This document shows positions 42,124-51,372 of a stretch of 64,000 nt of DNA, one piece after another. Below the pieces are notes generated by a model. The model ran no database searches and had not been told where the DNA came from. It saw nothing but the letters and a program-made list of their open reading frames with translations. The position numbers and the translations under genes were made by a program. The stretch is from UBA11346 sp038060575 (lineage in GTDB: Bacteria; Planctomycetota; UBA11346), in NCBI GenBank assembly GCA_964652775.1, contig CAZZAM010000010.1:37118-101117 (forward strand), given 5' to 3'. The first letter of the stretch is position 1; each line of letters starts with the position of its first letter.

Positions 42124-43812
42124 ATGGCGACTGGCCCATCACGCTGGCCGCGATTAACCGCCGACGTGGTGCGTGCCGACGTGCTTGCTGGATTGGCCGT
42201 CGGATTGTTGTTGGTGCCGCAATCACTCGCCTATGCCCAACTCGCTGGGTTATCGCCGATTCACGGATTGTACTGCGCGCTGCTGCCCGTCGTCATCGGT
42301 GCGCTCGCTGGTTGGAGTCACCAACTCCACACCGGACCGGTCGCGATGACGGCGATTCTCGTCGCGGCAACGCTCGCACCGTTGGCTACGCCAGGATCAA
42401 GTGACTACGCTGCGCTGGCGGCACTACTCGCCTTGCTCGTCGGTACCATCCGCATCGGACTCGGTCTGCTACACGCTGCTGACATGACGCGACTGATCAG
42501 TCATCCGGTGTTGACCGGATTCACTGCCGCAGCGGCGATCATTATTGCATCGACGCAACTGCCCAACTTGATCGGCGCACCAGCAACGACGCTCGGCGCA
42601 TCGCCGCTGAACGGCTTCACCTCAGTCGCACAAGATCTTACCCACCCGCACTGGGCAGTCGTGTGCATGGGTATTGGGTGCCTAATCGCCTTGCTGATCT
42701 GCAAACGTTGGCCGCGTTTGCCCGGCGCACTCCTCGTACTTGGCTTTGCCACGTTCGTCTCGTGGTTGACCGGATACAGCGGCGCAACAGTTGGCGCTTT
42801 GCCAGCTGGATTGCCATCGATCAGTCTGCCGCGCATGGATCTTTCCCCAGTCATGCAATTGCTGCCCGGCGCGATGCTGGTCGCCCTCATCGGTTTTGCT
42901 GAGGTGCTGTCAGCTACGCGTTCATGCGCGACCAAGACCCGCCAATCGATCGACCTCAATCGTGAGTTGATCGGCCAAGGCGCCGCATCGCTTGCCGCGT
43001 CGGTAACCAGTGCGTTTCCGCCCAGTGGCTCGCTGTCGCGTTCGGCGTTGTCACTCGCCGCTGGAACAAAAACCGCGATTTCCTCCGTCGTTTCGGCCGT
43101 CGTCGTACTGATCGTCCTGCTTGGTGGCACGCAGTTGCTGGCGCCGATGCCGCTGGCCGCGCTGGCCGCACTCGTCGTGGTCGCAGTGCTTCCGCTCATC
43201 GATCTCCGACCGTTGCTGCGCGCCTGGAAGACGTTGCCGCATGATGGCATCGCCGGTTTGGCTGCGTTCGTCCTGACCTTGGCTTTGGCACCAGATATGT
43301 TCCGTGGATTTCTGTACGGCATCGCACTTGCTGTCGGCTTATTCCTGTGGCGGCTGACCCGTCCGCGAGTTGCTGACTGCTCCAAGCACCCCGATGGCAC
43401 CTGGCGCGATTGTCGGACCATGCATCTCGAACCATCGCCAGATCTCGCAGTTTTGCGGCCTGATGCGCGCATCAGTTTCCCCAGTGCCACCGCGGTTGAA
43501 GATGCCATCAACTCCGTCCTGACGACACGCCCACAGTTACGTGCGATCGTCCTCGCCTGCGAAAGCGTCAACGAGATCGATGCGACCGGATGCGAAGCCC
43601 TGCGCGGTATCGCCCGCACCCTGGCCGACGCGAACGTCACCTGTGTTCTCAGCGGACTCAAAGGCCCAGTGCAGGATGTCGCTCAACGTTCGGGACTGCT
43701 TGATTTATTTGGCAGCAACAACGTATTCCGTACCACTGACGACGCAGTGAAAGCATTAGAATCGCGGCTTGGCCTGGGTCCGCAGCCGTGGGATCCGCCG
43801 ACGATGCCGTGA
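42124..43812 (+). CDS. SulP-family anion transporter with STAS domain
   Basis: The ATG at 42124 gives 562 aa. The N-terminal hydrophobic region has the SulP signature GLAVGLLLVPQSLAYAQLAGLSPIHGLY and about ten or more transmembrane helices. The C-terminus (~residues 430-560) is a STAS-like domain (PSATAVEDAINSVL... and VNEIDATGCEALRGIARTLADANVTCV). Family members carry sulfate, bicarbonate or other anions. It begins 4 bp after sufS, so it is part of the SUF transcript. A sulfur-assimilation role beside cysteine desulfurase is plausible, and bicarbonate transport is the main alternative. Confidence 0.9.
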   Translation: MATGPSRWPRLTADVVRADVLAGLAVGLLLVPQSLAYAQLAGLSPIHGLYCALLPVVIGALAGWSHQLHTGPVAMTAILVAATLAPLATPGSSDYAALAALLALLVGTIRIGLGLLHAADMTRLISHPVLTGFTAAAAIIIASTQLPNLIGAPATTLGASPLNGFTSVAQDLTHPHWAVVCMGIGCLIALLICKRWPRLPGALLVLGFATFVSWLTGYSGATVGALPAGLPSISLPRMDLSPVMQLLPGAMLVALIGFAEVLSATRSCATKTRQSIDLNRELIGQGAASLAASVTSAFPPSGSLSRSALSLAAGTKTAISSVVSAVVVLIVLLGGTQLLAPMPLAALAALVVVAVLPLIDLRPLLRAWKTLPHDGIAGLAAFVLTLALAPDMFRGFLYGIALAVGLFLWRLTRPRVADCSKHPDGTWRDCRTMHLEPSPDLAVLRPDARISFPSATAVEDAINSVLTTRPQLRAIVLACESVNEIDATGCEALRGIARTLADANVTCVLSGLKGPVQDVAQRSGLLDLFGSNNVFRTTDDAVKALESRLGLGPQPWDPPTMP

Positions 43813-44085
43813 GGCGTCATTGCCACGAGCTGCGAGCTGCTAGCTGCGAGTCCAATGTGTGGTACATCACAGTTAGTCTGCGGCTATCCCTCGAACACAT
43901 GGTGATGCCGGCACGGTCGCAGCTCCCCAATCACATCGTATTGCGAAATGACGCAGACGCTGCGATGCACTAGGCGTCTATTTCGAGCCCTCGCCGGCGT
44001 AAAGCCACAGCAGCCGAGCTTCACCCGAGATGCTCGACAAGCCACCGTAACGATTTCGGCGTTTGCATAATACATGGCAAGCGTT

Positions 44086-45618
44086 TCACTGTTTTATCGG
44101 CTTGTTGCCGAATGCCTTCGCTGGTGTTTCGTCAGGCACTTTGAGTTCACTCCGCAGGCGTGCGAGTTCTTGCTCGAGTTGTTTCTGGACCCCAGCCATC
44201 TCCGGCTGCCCGAAGACACTGCGCATCTCGCCCGGATCCGTCTTGAGGTCGAACAACTCACTGTAGTCCTCGCCGGTGGCGTAGAACTTCACCAGCTTGT
44301 AGCGGTCAGTGACCACGCCGTAGTGGGGCCGCACGCGATGAGGAACGGGATACTCGTAGTACTGGTAGTAGAACGAGGTGCGCCAATCTGCCGGCGTCTG
44401 GCCTTTGAGCAGCGGGACGAGGCTGCGACCCTGCATGCGTTCCGGCGCCGCGACCCCGGCAGCATCGAGCAGCGTCTGCGCGAAGTCGATGTTCGAGACG
44501 ATCTTGTCGCAGGTGCTGCCGGGCTTGACCACCGTGGGCCAACGCACCAAGAGCGGTGTACGCAGGCTTTCCTCGAAGATCCAACGCTTGTCGAACCAGC
44601 CGTGCTCGCCCAGGAAGAATCCCTGGTCTGAGGAGTAGACGACGATGGTGTTGTCGGCCAGCCCTTCGCGGTCGAGATAGTCCAGCATCTCTCCCACGCC
44701 CTCATCCACGCCACGGACGCAGGCCAGATAGTCGTGCATATAGCGTTGATAGCGCCAGCGGACCAGATCGTTCCCGGTTGGTTTCGCCGCCCTGAACGCC
44801 GCGTTGCGTGGCTCGTAGTAGGCGTCCCACGCTGCGCGCTGCTCAGGTGTCATGCCAGGCGGCGCAACGAGACTCACATCCTTGGCCTGCATAGATTTCG
44901 CGAGCGTCATCTCTTGATCACGTTCAGCGATGCCGCGACCGGCATAGTCATCAAACAGGCTGGCCGGCTCGGGATAGACGCGGCCCTGGTCATGATCGAG
45001 ATGGCGGATCGCCGGCGACCATTCTCGATGCGGCGCCTTCTGCTGGAACATCAGCATGAATGGCTTGCTGCGATCACGGGTCTTGAGCCAGGCCAGACTG
45101 TTCGCGGTGGTGAGATCCGTGACGTGGGCCCCCGGGTTGGCGGTGGGCTTGCCGTTGGCGATCGTCCTCGGACTGAAGTATTCGCCCTGGTTGGGCAGGA
45201 TCTCCCAATGATCAAAACCGGTCGGATTCGATCCGAGATGCCATTTGCCGACGATGGCGGTCTGGTAGCCGGCCGCCTGCAGCGCCTTGGGGAAGGTGGC
45301 CTGGCTGCCATCGAAGTTGTTGTTGGTGTTGTTGTAGAAGCCGTTGATGTGCGAATAGGTGCCGGTCAACACGCAGGCCCGACTCGGTCCGCAAATGGGA
45401 TTGGGGACTAGACAGCGATTGAAGCGCATGCCTTCTTTGGCGATGCGATCGATGGCTGGCGTATCGATCAGCTTGCGCGATTCACCATACGCGCTGATCG
45501 CCTGCCAGGCATGGTCGTCAGAAAAAATAAAAACAATGTTGGGGCGTGCGGTCTGATCGGCTGCGGACAACGCAGCGGTGGCGGTACAGGCGACGAGTAG
45601 ACGGGTGACAGTGTTCAC
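44086..45618 (-). CDS. Type I sulfatase (exported), third gene of the sulfatase operon
   Basis: The GTG at 45618 (VNTVTRLLVACTATAALSA) gives a 510-residue precursor with a signal peptide; AAGGA lies just upstream. The protein starts RPNIVFIFSDDHAW (calcium-binding Asp residues) and contains the formylglycine motif CGPSRACVLTG with Cys-76 as the FGly precursor. Later segments are IVGKWHLGSN, VVYSSDQGFFLGEHGWFDKRWIFEESLRTPLLVRWP and the C-terminal PGEMRSVFGQPEM. The WFDKRW and DQGF motifs resemble sulfatases acting on glycans. The substrate cannot be fixed. It follows the second sulfatase by 44 bp. Confidence 0.93.
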   Translation of the reverse strand: MNTVTRLLVACTATAALSAADQTARPNIVFIFSDDHAWQAISAYGESRKLIDTPAIDRIAKEGMRFNRCLVPNPICGPSRACVLTGTYSHINGFYNNTNNNFDGSQATFPKALQAAGYQTAIVGKWHLGSNPTGFDHWEILPNQGEYFSPRTIANGKPTANPGAHVTDLTTANSLAWLKTRDRSKPFMLMFQQKAPHREWSPAIRHLDHDQGRVYPEPASLFDDYAGRGIAERDQEMTLAKSMQAKDVSLVAPPGMTPEQRAAWDAYYEPRNAAFRAAKPTGNDLVRWRYQRYMHDYLACVRGVDEGVGEMLDYLDREGLADNTIVVYSSDQGFFLGEHGWFDKRWIFEESLRTPLLVRWPTVVKPGSTCDKIVSNIDFAQTLLDAAGVAAPERMQGRSLVPLLKGQTPADWRTSFYYQYYEYPVPHRVRPHYGVVTDRYKLVKFYATGEDYSELFDLKTDPGEMRSVFGQPEMAGVQKQLEQELARLRSELKVPDETPAKAFGNKPIKQ

Positions 45619-45662
45619 GGGATCCTTCAAGCATGGGGCGAGGAATGCACGCACGACACGGC

Positions 45663-46925
45663 TCAGCCATCCTCGCCAGATTTTTTCTTGCCCGGATCGA
45701 CTTTGGGAAACGACGGCGCGGCCATGGCTTTGATCACCGGCAATAACTTCGCCTTGGCCGCCTCTGCCTCGGCACCATGGGCAGGCTTGAGCATCGCCGG
45801 GTCGGCGTCGATGTCGTACGTCTGCCCGGACGCATCCACCCACCAACGGCCATCGTGGGCCCACTCGGCGTCAGTCTTTCCCATGTCGCTGCCATAGTAC
45901 CAGCCATAGACCCATGTCCGGCCGGTCCCACCGGTGCCTTTAATTGCGGGCAAAAGACTATGCCCATCGCAAGTTTTTGGCTTGGCCACTCCGGCAGCGT
46001 CGGTGAAGGTCGCCACCATGTCCGTGAAATCGACCAGGTCCTCGCGTACGCCCGACTTGGCGGTGCCCGGCCACGAGACGATGAGCGGCACATGCGTGCC
46101 GCGTTCGGACGCGCGGTTCTTCTCACCCTTCACCTGCTGTCCGCGGAAGGTCACCGTGTTGCCGCGGTCGGTGCCGTTATCGCCTGTGAAGATGAGCAGG
46201 GTGTTACGCTCGATCCCTTCCTTGCGCAGATGCTCGGCCACGCCTCCGACCAGCTTGTCGAGGTAGGTGACCATGGCCGGAAAGCGCTCGAGCTTGCCAG
46301 CAGCATCGCCTTTCTTGCCGTCGGGCGTGGGGTCGAGCGGCTTATGGGGCAGCACCATGGGGTAGTAGAGGATGAAGGGCCTGGTCTTGTTGGCGGTGAT
46401 AAAGTTCAGGGCCCACTGCTGCTGGAGATCGGGTCCATAGTCGCCCTTGGTCGCAGGCGCCGGTTTGCCATCGACGGACAATCCCGGCTCCCAGTAGCGG
46501 CTGTCCCTGGTGGTCACTTGCCACAGGTTCCAGGTGGAGAATCCAAAGTCCTTGGGAACCATCTCGCCACCACCCAACTGCCATTTTCCAGTAATTCCCG
46601 TGGTGTAGCCAGCCTGGGATAGCAGGTGCCCAAAGGTGATCGATCCCGTTTTGAGTTCACCGAAGCCGACATAATTGCGGCTGTTGTACATCCCAGTCAT
46701 GAGCTGGACGCGTGAGGGTGTGCACAGCGGCTGGCTGTAGCAGCGGGTGAAGCGAACGCCCTCGGTGGCCAGACGATCCAGATTTGGTGTCGGACACGAA
46801 GTTCCGCCATAGGCACCGACACATTCCTGGCCCAGGTCATCGGCGAGGATGAAGATGATGTTCGGTTTTTCAGCCGCACTGATCGCGACTGCAACGACAG
46901 CGGAGAGGAAGGCGATGCGAATCAT
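45663..46925 (-). CDS. Type I sulfatase (exported), second gene of the sulfatase operon
   Basis: The ATG at 46925 gives 420 aa with a signal peptide (MIRIAFLSAVVAVAISAAEK). It has KPNIIFILADDLGQECVGAYGG, the FGly motif CTPSRVQLMTG (Cys-68), ITGKWQLGGG, and LIFTGDNGTDRG. The YNSRNYVGFGELKTGSITFGHLL segment places it close to the two tandem sulfatases at 55491 and 58331 (they share YNFRNY and GEITFGNLL). It ends in a Lys-rich tail. The spacing of 31 bp to the gene upstream and 44 bp to the next suggests an operon of three sulfatases read from 48426 to 44086. Confidence 0.93.
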   Translation of the reverse strand: MIRIAFLSAVVAVAISAAEKPNIIFILADDLGQECVGAYGGTSCPTPNLDRLATEGVRFTRCYSQPLCTPSRVQLMTGMYNSRNYVGFGELKTGSITFGHLLSQAGYTTGITGKWQLGGGEMVPKDFGFSTWNLWQVTTRDSRYWEPGLSVDGKPAPATKGDYGPDLQQQWALNFITANKTRPFILYYPMVLPHKPLDPTPDGKKGDAAGKLERFPAMVTYLDKLVGGVAEHLRKEGIERNTLLIFTGDNGTDRGNTVTFRGQQVKGEKNRASERGTHVPLIVSWPGTAKSGVREDLVDFTDMVATFTDAAGVAKPKTCDGHSLLPAIKGTGGTGRTWVYGWYYGSDMGKTDAEWAHDGRWWVDASGQTYDIDADPAMLKPAHGAEAEAAKAKLLPVIKAMAAPSFPKVDPGKKKSGEDG

Positions 46926-46956
46926 GGATGACTCCAAAATGGTGTGAATGCCGGCC

Positions 46957-48426
46957 TCATTCCCTGCCCCCACCCGGCACATTGACCTGCTTGGCCCAAG
47001 CTTCCCAGGTCTTGATCAGGCGCGCGAGGTCCTGTGGCCGTTTCTCGGCCAGATCGTCGAGTTCGGTGCGGTCCTGTGCCATGTCGTGCAGTTCCCACGT
47101 CCCTTTCACGGCCACGGCCTTGAGGTCGCCCTCGCGCACCGCTTTGGCGGAGAATATCGCCCAGCAATGCGTCTCGTGCAGCGGCCGCTTACCTTCACCT
47201 GCGCCAGGCAACAGGGACTTGCCGAGGATCTTGTCGTTGGGCCGTCCAGCCAGTGCGAGGCACGTAGCGGTGAGGTCGGTGATGACCGCCATCTGCGTGT
47301 CATTGCCCGGCTTCACCTGTCCAGGCCAGCTCACGATCAGCGGATCGCTGATGCCGCCCTCATGGTCCTGGGTCTTGAACTTGCGAAAGGGCGTGTTGCT
47401 CATCCACGCCCAACCCGGGCCGGTGTACCACCATGAGCCGGGCGGACCCGGCTCAGGGCCGAGCACCCGATTGGCTTCATCCTCGCTGCTGGCCCCGTTG
47501 TCCGAGCAGAACATCACCACCGTGTCCTTGGTCGCCTGCATGGTCTCAATCTGTTTCAGCACACGGCCGATGGCGGTGTCCAGGCGCGAGACCATGGCGG
47601 CATAGGTCGCCATGCGCAGATCCTCGCGGTCCTGCTCCTGCGGGGTGAGCGACGTCCAGGCCTTGACCTTGGGGTCGCGAGGCGAAGCCCGCATGCCGGC
47701 AGGCCACAGCCCGAGCTTGAGTTGCTTCTGGAAGCGAGCTTCGCGCAACACATCCCATCCGGCCTTGTACTTCCCGCGGAAGCGCGCGATGTCCTCGGCC
47801 GGAGCATGCAGTGGATAGTGCGGAGCATTGAAGGCCATATAGAGGAAAAATGGCTTGGGCTGCTGCTTCCCCTCGTCGAGCCAGCGCACTGCCTCATCGG
47901 CGAAGGCGTCGGTGGTATAGAAACCGGGGAAACGGGCCTGAATGTCAGCGATTTCCTTGCCGTCGATGGTGAGCGGCAACTGCTCCCTCGTGCCCCGGGA
48001 CAGGTCCCAGTAGCTGCCGGCTTTATCCATGGTGAAGGCGCGCTGGAACCCCTCGACCGTGTGGGCATGCACCTTGCCGACGATGGCGGTGCGATAACCG
48101 GCCTCGCGCATCTCGACCGCCAGTTTGACGGTGCGCCCAGCCTCGCCTTTCCAGAACGGATACTGGCCGCTCATCAGACTGTTACGGCTCGGCTCGCACT
48201 TGGCGTTGCTGTAGTATTGGCTGAAACGCACGCCGCTGGCGGACAGACGGTCGAGATTGGGAGTCGGAATCTCCGAACCATAACAGCCGAGATCGCTGAA
48301 GCCCATGTCGTCGGCCATGATCAGCACGACGTTGGGCCGGCGACCCTGAGCCTCGGCTGCGACCGCACAGACGGGGGTCAGGAGCGCGAAACCGCAGATG
48401 GCGAAGCGCAGGAATGAAGTAGCCAT
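46957..48426 (-). CDS. Type I sulfatase (exported), first gene of the sulfatase operon
   Basis: This 489-residue sulfatase starts MATSFLRFAICGFALLTPVCAVAAEA (signal peptide). Motifs are RPNVVLIMADDMGFSDLGCYG, the FGly motif CEPSRNSLMSG (Cys-77), IVGKVHAHT, VVMFCSDNGAS and a P.NDKILGKSLL segment near the end. The overall pattern is that of arylsulfatase-A-like enzymes. It is divergent from a LacI-type regulator, with only 58 bp between start codons, so this regulator is a natural candidate to control the operon. The activity would need FGE-type maturation, for which a gene lies at 51373. Confidence 0.93.
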   Translation of the reverse strand: MATSFLRFAICGFALLTPVCAVAAEAQGRRPNVVLIMADDMGFSDLGCYGSEIPTPNLDRLSASGVRFSQYYSNAKCEPSRNSLMSGQYPFWKGEAGRTVKLAVEMREAGYRTAIVGKVHAHTVEGFQRAFTMDKAGSYWDLSRGTREQLPLTIDGKEIADIQARFPGFYTTDAFADEAVRWLDEGKQQPKPFFLYMAFNAPHYPLHAPAEDIARFRGKYKAGWDVLREARFQKQLKLGLWPAGMRASPRDPKVKAWTSLTPQEQDREDLRMATYAAMVSRLDTAIGRVLKQIETMQATKDTVVMFCSDNGASSEDEANRVLGPEPGPPGSWWYTGPGWAWMSNTPFRKFKTQDHEGGISDPLIVSWPGQVKPGNDTQMAVITDLTATCLALAGRPNDKILGKSLLPGAGEGKRPLHETHCWAIFSAKAVREGDLKAVAVKGTWELHDMAQDRTELDDLAEKRPQDLARLIKTWEAWAKQVNVPGGGRE

Positions 48427-48473
48427 GACCGCATCATCCGTCGCTTGGCTCTGACAGCCATCGTATAGTATCC

Positions 48474-48482
48474 GAACTGTTC
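48474..48482. promoter_or_regulatory. Candidate LacI-type operator GAACTGTTC
   Basis: The 9-bp sequence GAACTGTTC is an inverted repeat (GAAC/GTTC) ending 2 bp before the LacI start codon and 48 bp from the first sulfatase start. The identical 9-mer, with a C in front, occurs at 49553-49561 upstream of the next sulfatase. A second weak dyad (TGGCT/AGCCA, 48446-48460) lies nearby. Two copies beside the regulator and its neighbouring sulfatase genes are suggestive, not proof. Confidence 0.4.
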
Positions 48483-48484
48483 AA

Positions 48485-49429
48485 ATGCCATCAATTAGCA
48501 GCATTGCTCGTGAACTCGGACTCGCGCCATCGACCGTATCGATGGCGCTACGACGACAACCAGGAGTAGCCGCGGCCACGGTGCGGCGGGTGTGTGCCTT
48601 AGCCAAACTGCGCGAGTACCGTACCGATCCGTTACTTGCTGCCGCCGCTACGCGCCGCCGTACGCGCAGTGTCATTCCGATCGCCTTTGTGCAGTGGCCT
48701 GAAAGTGGGCCACGGCGCAATTATCGCCCATTTGTCGCTGAGGCACGTCGGCGCGGTATGCGCGTCGATCTGGTGTTGCGCGACAAACGCAGCGACCCAA
48801 CGCTGGTCGAGCAGTTGCGTTCCTCCGGTTACCGGGCCGTCATTCTTGCCGTCAATGCAGACCGCGGACTGGAAGATCTCGACTGGAGTGGCCTCACGAT
48901 GGTGGCGATTGGCATTGGTTCTCCAGATTCGCCGTACCCGCGCGTTGCTCTTGACGTCAGTGCCGCCATGCGTCTGGCCCATAGTCGGCTTCAGGCCGAG
49001 GGCTACCGTCGTATCGGCATCGCTTGTCCTCAGGATAATCTCGACGAGGAAAGATCGTGGCGGCTACGCGCCGCTGCTCTGGCCCTGGCAACCGACATTC
49101 CCGCATTGATCACTGGTGCGTCCAATCGCAGCAACTTCCTCGCGTGGCTCCATGAGCACCAACCCGACGCCGTTCTCGGCACGTCGCCAGGAATCGCTGC
49201 TTGGCTGCCGCCTGGCATCGCCAGTGCGTGGCTGGATTGCGATCCGCAGCGTCACCACCGACTGCGTGGCGTCGAGATGTCGATGCTATCAGAGATCGTT
49301 TTCGATCACCTCGAAGACGCCCTGCGTCAGGGCAGGGTTGGTTTGCCGAAAACTCCATACACTATTTTGACCTCACCGCGCTGGTTTCACGGTGCCCTGG
49401 CAAACCGATCCGGCACCGTCTCGTCATGA
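48485..49429 (+). CDS. LacI-family transcriptional regulator
   Basis: The 314-residue protein starts MPSISSIARELGLAPSTVSMALRRQPGVA, a standard LacI helix-turn-helix, followed by a periplasmic-binding-like effector domain with VIPIAFVQWPESGP, VDLVLRDKRSDPTLVEQL, GYRAVILAVN and YRRIGIACPQ. The hinge helix follows the HTH. The C-terminal segment RWFHGALANRSG is slightly short. Given its position between a three-sulfatase operon (divergent) and another sulfatase (downstream), it probably represses sulfatase genes in response to a sugar ligand. Effector unknown. Confidence 0.92.
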   Translation: MPSISSIARELGLAPSTVSMALRRQPGVAAATVRRVCALAKLREYRTDPLLAAAATRRRTRSVIPIAFVQWPESGPRRNYRPFVAEARRRGMRVDLVLRDKRSDPTLVEQLRSSGYRAVILAVNADRGLEDLDWSGLTMVAIGIGSPDSPYPRVALDVSAAMRLAHSRLQAEGYRRIGIACPQDNLDEERSWRLRAAALALATDIPALITGASNRSNFLAWLHEHQPDAVLGTSPGIAAWLPPGIASAWLDCDPQRHHRLRGVEMSMLSEIVFDHLEDALRQGRVGLPKTPYTILTSPRWFHGALANRSGTVSS

Positions 49430-49552
49430 CGCGCGTTTATCTGCGCCAGAACTCGTGGCCGCAGCGGCGAAAATAACCACGTCGCTGACCACAGAATGGA
49501 TCAGCATTTCACCGTACCTCGTTTTACTTTGAACTAACAGCCACATGTTGGC

Positions 49553-49561
49553 GAACTGTTC
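49553..49561. promoter_or_regulatory. Second GAACTGTTC site
   Basis: GAACTGTTC recurs 140 bp upstream of the sulfatase at 49701 and runs into TTCGAATTCGAA (49559-49570), a perfect 12-bp palindrome. The 271-bp region 49430-49700 has no supported gene. Together with 48474-48482 this suggests a shared LacI-family operator. Confidence 0.4.
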
Positions 49562-49700
49562 GAATTCGAAGAAATCAGTGTGTTTTGCACGCTGTGACGC
49601 ACTCGTCAGCTGATGGACCAGGCTTGCCACACACTTGAATCCGTCGTCCATGAGATGAAGGTGAAGATCACGATCATTCTCACTTGTGTCTGGAGTCCGC

Positions 49701-51116
49701 ATGTCGATCCGTCCGAATATCTTATTTTTAATGAGCGATGAGCATCGCGCCGATGTCGCGGGCTTCGCTGGCAATCGTGTCGTGCGCACGCCAGTACTCG
49801 ATGAACTCGCCGCCAGCGGCGTCGTCTTTCGCAATTGCTACACGCCATCACCGGTCTGCGTCCCGATGCGGCAATGCTTGATGGCAGGCCAGCTGCCGCG
49901 CACCTGTGGTGTCGAGCACTTCGGCCACGACCTGCCGCCATTCTCGATGACCTTCGCCGAGCAGTTCGCTCGCTTCGGATACCAGACAACGTGCTGCGGC
50001 AAGTTACACCACATGGGCCGTGATCAGATGCAAGGTTGGAGCGAGCGGCCAGCAGGCGATCTACATGTCCAAGAAAAATTTCGCGATGGCATGGACCAAG
50101 CGTCGCTGGCTGCCATCACGGCGACTCAGCCAGCAGGAACCGGCAAGTGGTCGGATGCGCGTGAAATCATCCGTGCATTCCCTGGCGATTCGCGACAGAG
50201 TCGCACCGACCGACAGTGGACCGAGGCCGCCCACGCGGTGATCGACGACCACTTCACGGACATCGGCTACGACCGACCGTCGGGACATCAGCCGTTGCTG
50301 CTCAAACTCAGTCTCATTCAACCGCACTATCCGTATGTCTGCACTCCAGACCTGATGAGTTACTATCTCAACCGAGTTCAGCCATTCGTTGATCAGCCGG
50401 TATTCGACCATCCCTTTTTGGCTCAGCGTCAGGTGCGCCCCGGCGAGCAGGCAACTGCCTGGGAGATCCGTCGCGCCACCGCTGCCTACTACGGCATGGT
50501 CGAAACAATTGATGGGCATTACGGTTCGATACTCGATCGCTTGCGTGCGGTCGGCCAGGATCCCAACGAATGGATTATCATCTACACGACTGATCACGGC
50601 GAGATGCTGGGCGAGCACGGGATATGGGAGAAGCAAAAATTCTTCGAAGCCTCAGTACGAGTACCGCTGATCATCCGCTATCCAAAGCATTTTGCTCCAC
50701 GCGTTGTGCACGAAAACGTCAACCTCTGCGATCTCTTTGCCACACTTGGTGAACTCGCTGGCGTCCCGTTGCCAGCCGAAGCTGATACGGTGCTGGGCAG
50801 GGGCCTCGACAGCCGCAGCTTAGTGCCGCTGATGCGCGGCGACTCCGCTGGCTGGAACGACGAAAGCGTCAGTCAGTTCCGTGGCACCAACCTGATGATC
50901 AAACGCGGTGGACTGAAATATCAATTCTACGGCAACGACGATTGCCGAACCCAGCCCGAAGTACTGTTCGATCTCGCCACAGAGCCGGACGAACGACGCA
51001 ACCTCATCACCGAACCAAGCTATGCGGACGCGGTCGCGCGTTTCCGTCTCCGTTGCGCCGAACTGGGCTTTGGACCGCAGGCTACTGCCGCGTATCGCAA
51101 TGCCGGCTACTGCTGA
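49701..51116 (+). CDS. Type I sulfatase without signal peptide
   Basis: The ATG at 49701 (GGAG upstream) gives 471 aa that begin directly SIRPNILFLMSDEHRADVAGFAG, without a signal peptide, so the enzyme may act in the cytoplasm. The FGly motif is CVPMRQCLMAG (Cys-53), a C-x-P-x-R form with Met at the fourth position. Other segments are CCGKLHHMG, IIYTTDHGEMLGEHGIWEKQKFFEASVRVPLIIRYP and DDCRTQPEVLFDLATEPDERRNL. The DEHRADV and HHMG pattern fits sulfatases acting on small sulfated sugars. It follows the LacI regulator on the same strand. Confidence 0.92.
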   Translation: MSIRPNILFLMSDEHRADVAGFAGNRVVRTPVLDELAASGVVFRNCYTPSPVCVPMRQCLMAGQLPRTCGVEHFGHDLPPFSMTFAEQFARFGYQTTCCGKLHHMGRDQMQGWSERPAGDLHVQEKFRDGMDQASLAAITATQPAGTGKWSDAREIIRAFPGDSRQSRTDRQWTEAAHAVIDDHFTDIGYDRPSGHQPLLLKLSLIQPHYPYVCTPDLMSYYLNRVQPFVDQPVFDHPFLAQRQVRPGEQATAWEIRRATAAYYGMVETIDGHYGSILDRLRAVGQDPNEWIIIYTTDHGEMLGEHGIWEKQKFFEASVRVPLIIRYPKHFAPRVVHENVNLCDLFATLGELAGVPLPAEADTVLGRGLDSRSLVPLMRGDSAGWNDESVSQFRGTNLMIKRGGLKYQFYGNDDCRTQPEVLFDLATEPDERRNLITEPSYADAVARFRLRCAELGFGPQATAAYRNAGYC

Positions 51117-51136
51117 TCGAGAGTGAGGGAACCACG

Positions 51137-51217
51137 ATGCGTCGCACCAACATCCTCTTCTGCTTCGCTGACGATTGGGGATGCTACGCGTCCTGCACGA
51201 CATGTGTCCTGTTCTGA
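51137..51217 (+). pseudogene. Sulfatase N-terminal remnant
   Basis: From an ATG at 51137, preceded by GAGTGAGGG, the frame reads MRRTNILFCFADDWGCYASC and stops at 51215-51217 after 26 codons. That is the first strand and calcium-binding loop of a type I sulfatase (RPNILFCFADDWGRYAS in intact ones). Nothing downstream to 51372 continues it in any frame. It begins only 20 bp after the previous sulfatase ends, so a second gene once followed and was deleted down to its first codons. Confidence 0.7.
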
Positions 51218-51372
51218 AAACGATGCCGCTCGGCGCCGAGCCCTGGCGTGACCGTCGTCCGTGAAAACGCGTGCATTCCACTCGCTCAAGACGAGCGTCA
51301 ATGCAGTTCCCCAATACTGAATCATCTCGATGCTGCTGACGAGAAAACCACTCCGAGGCAAAAGGGCCATTG

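Noticed and set aside
43813..44085. Small frames between SulP and the sulfatase operon
   Set aside because: The region holds GAGCTGC repeat units and no credible gene. It is probably the shared 3' region of two convergent units.
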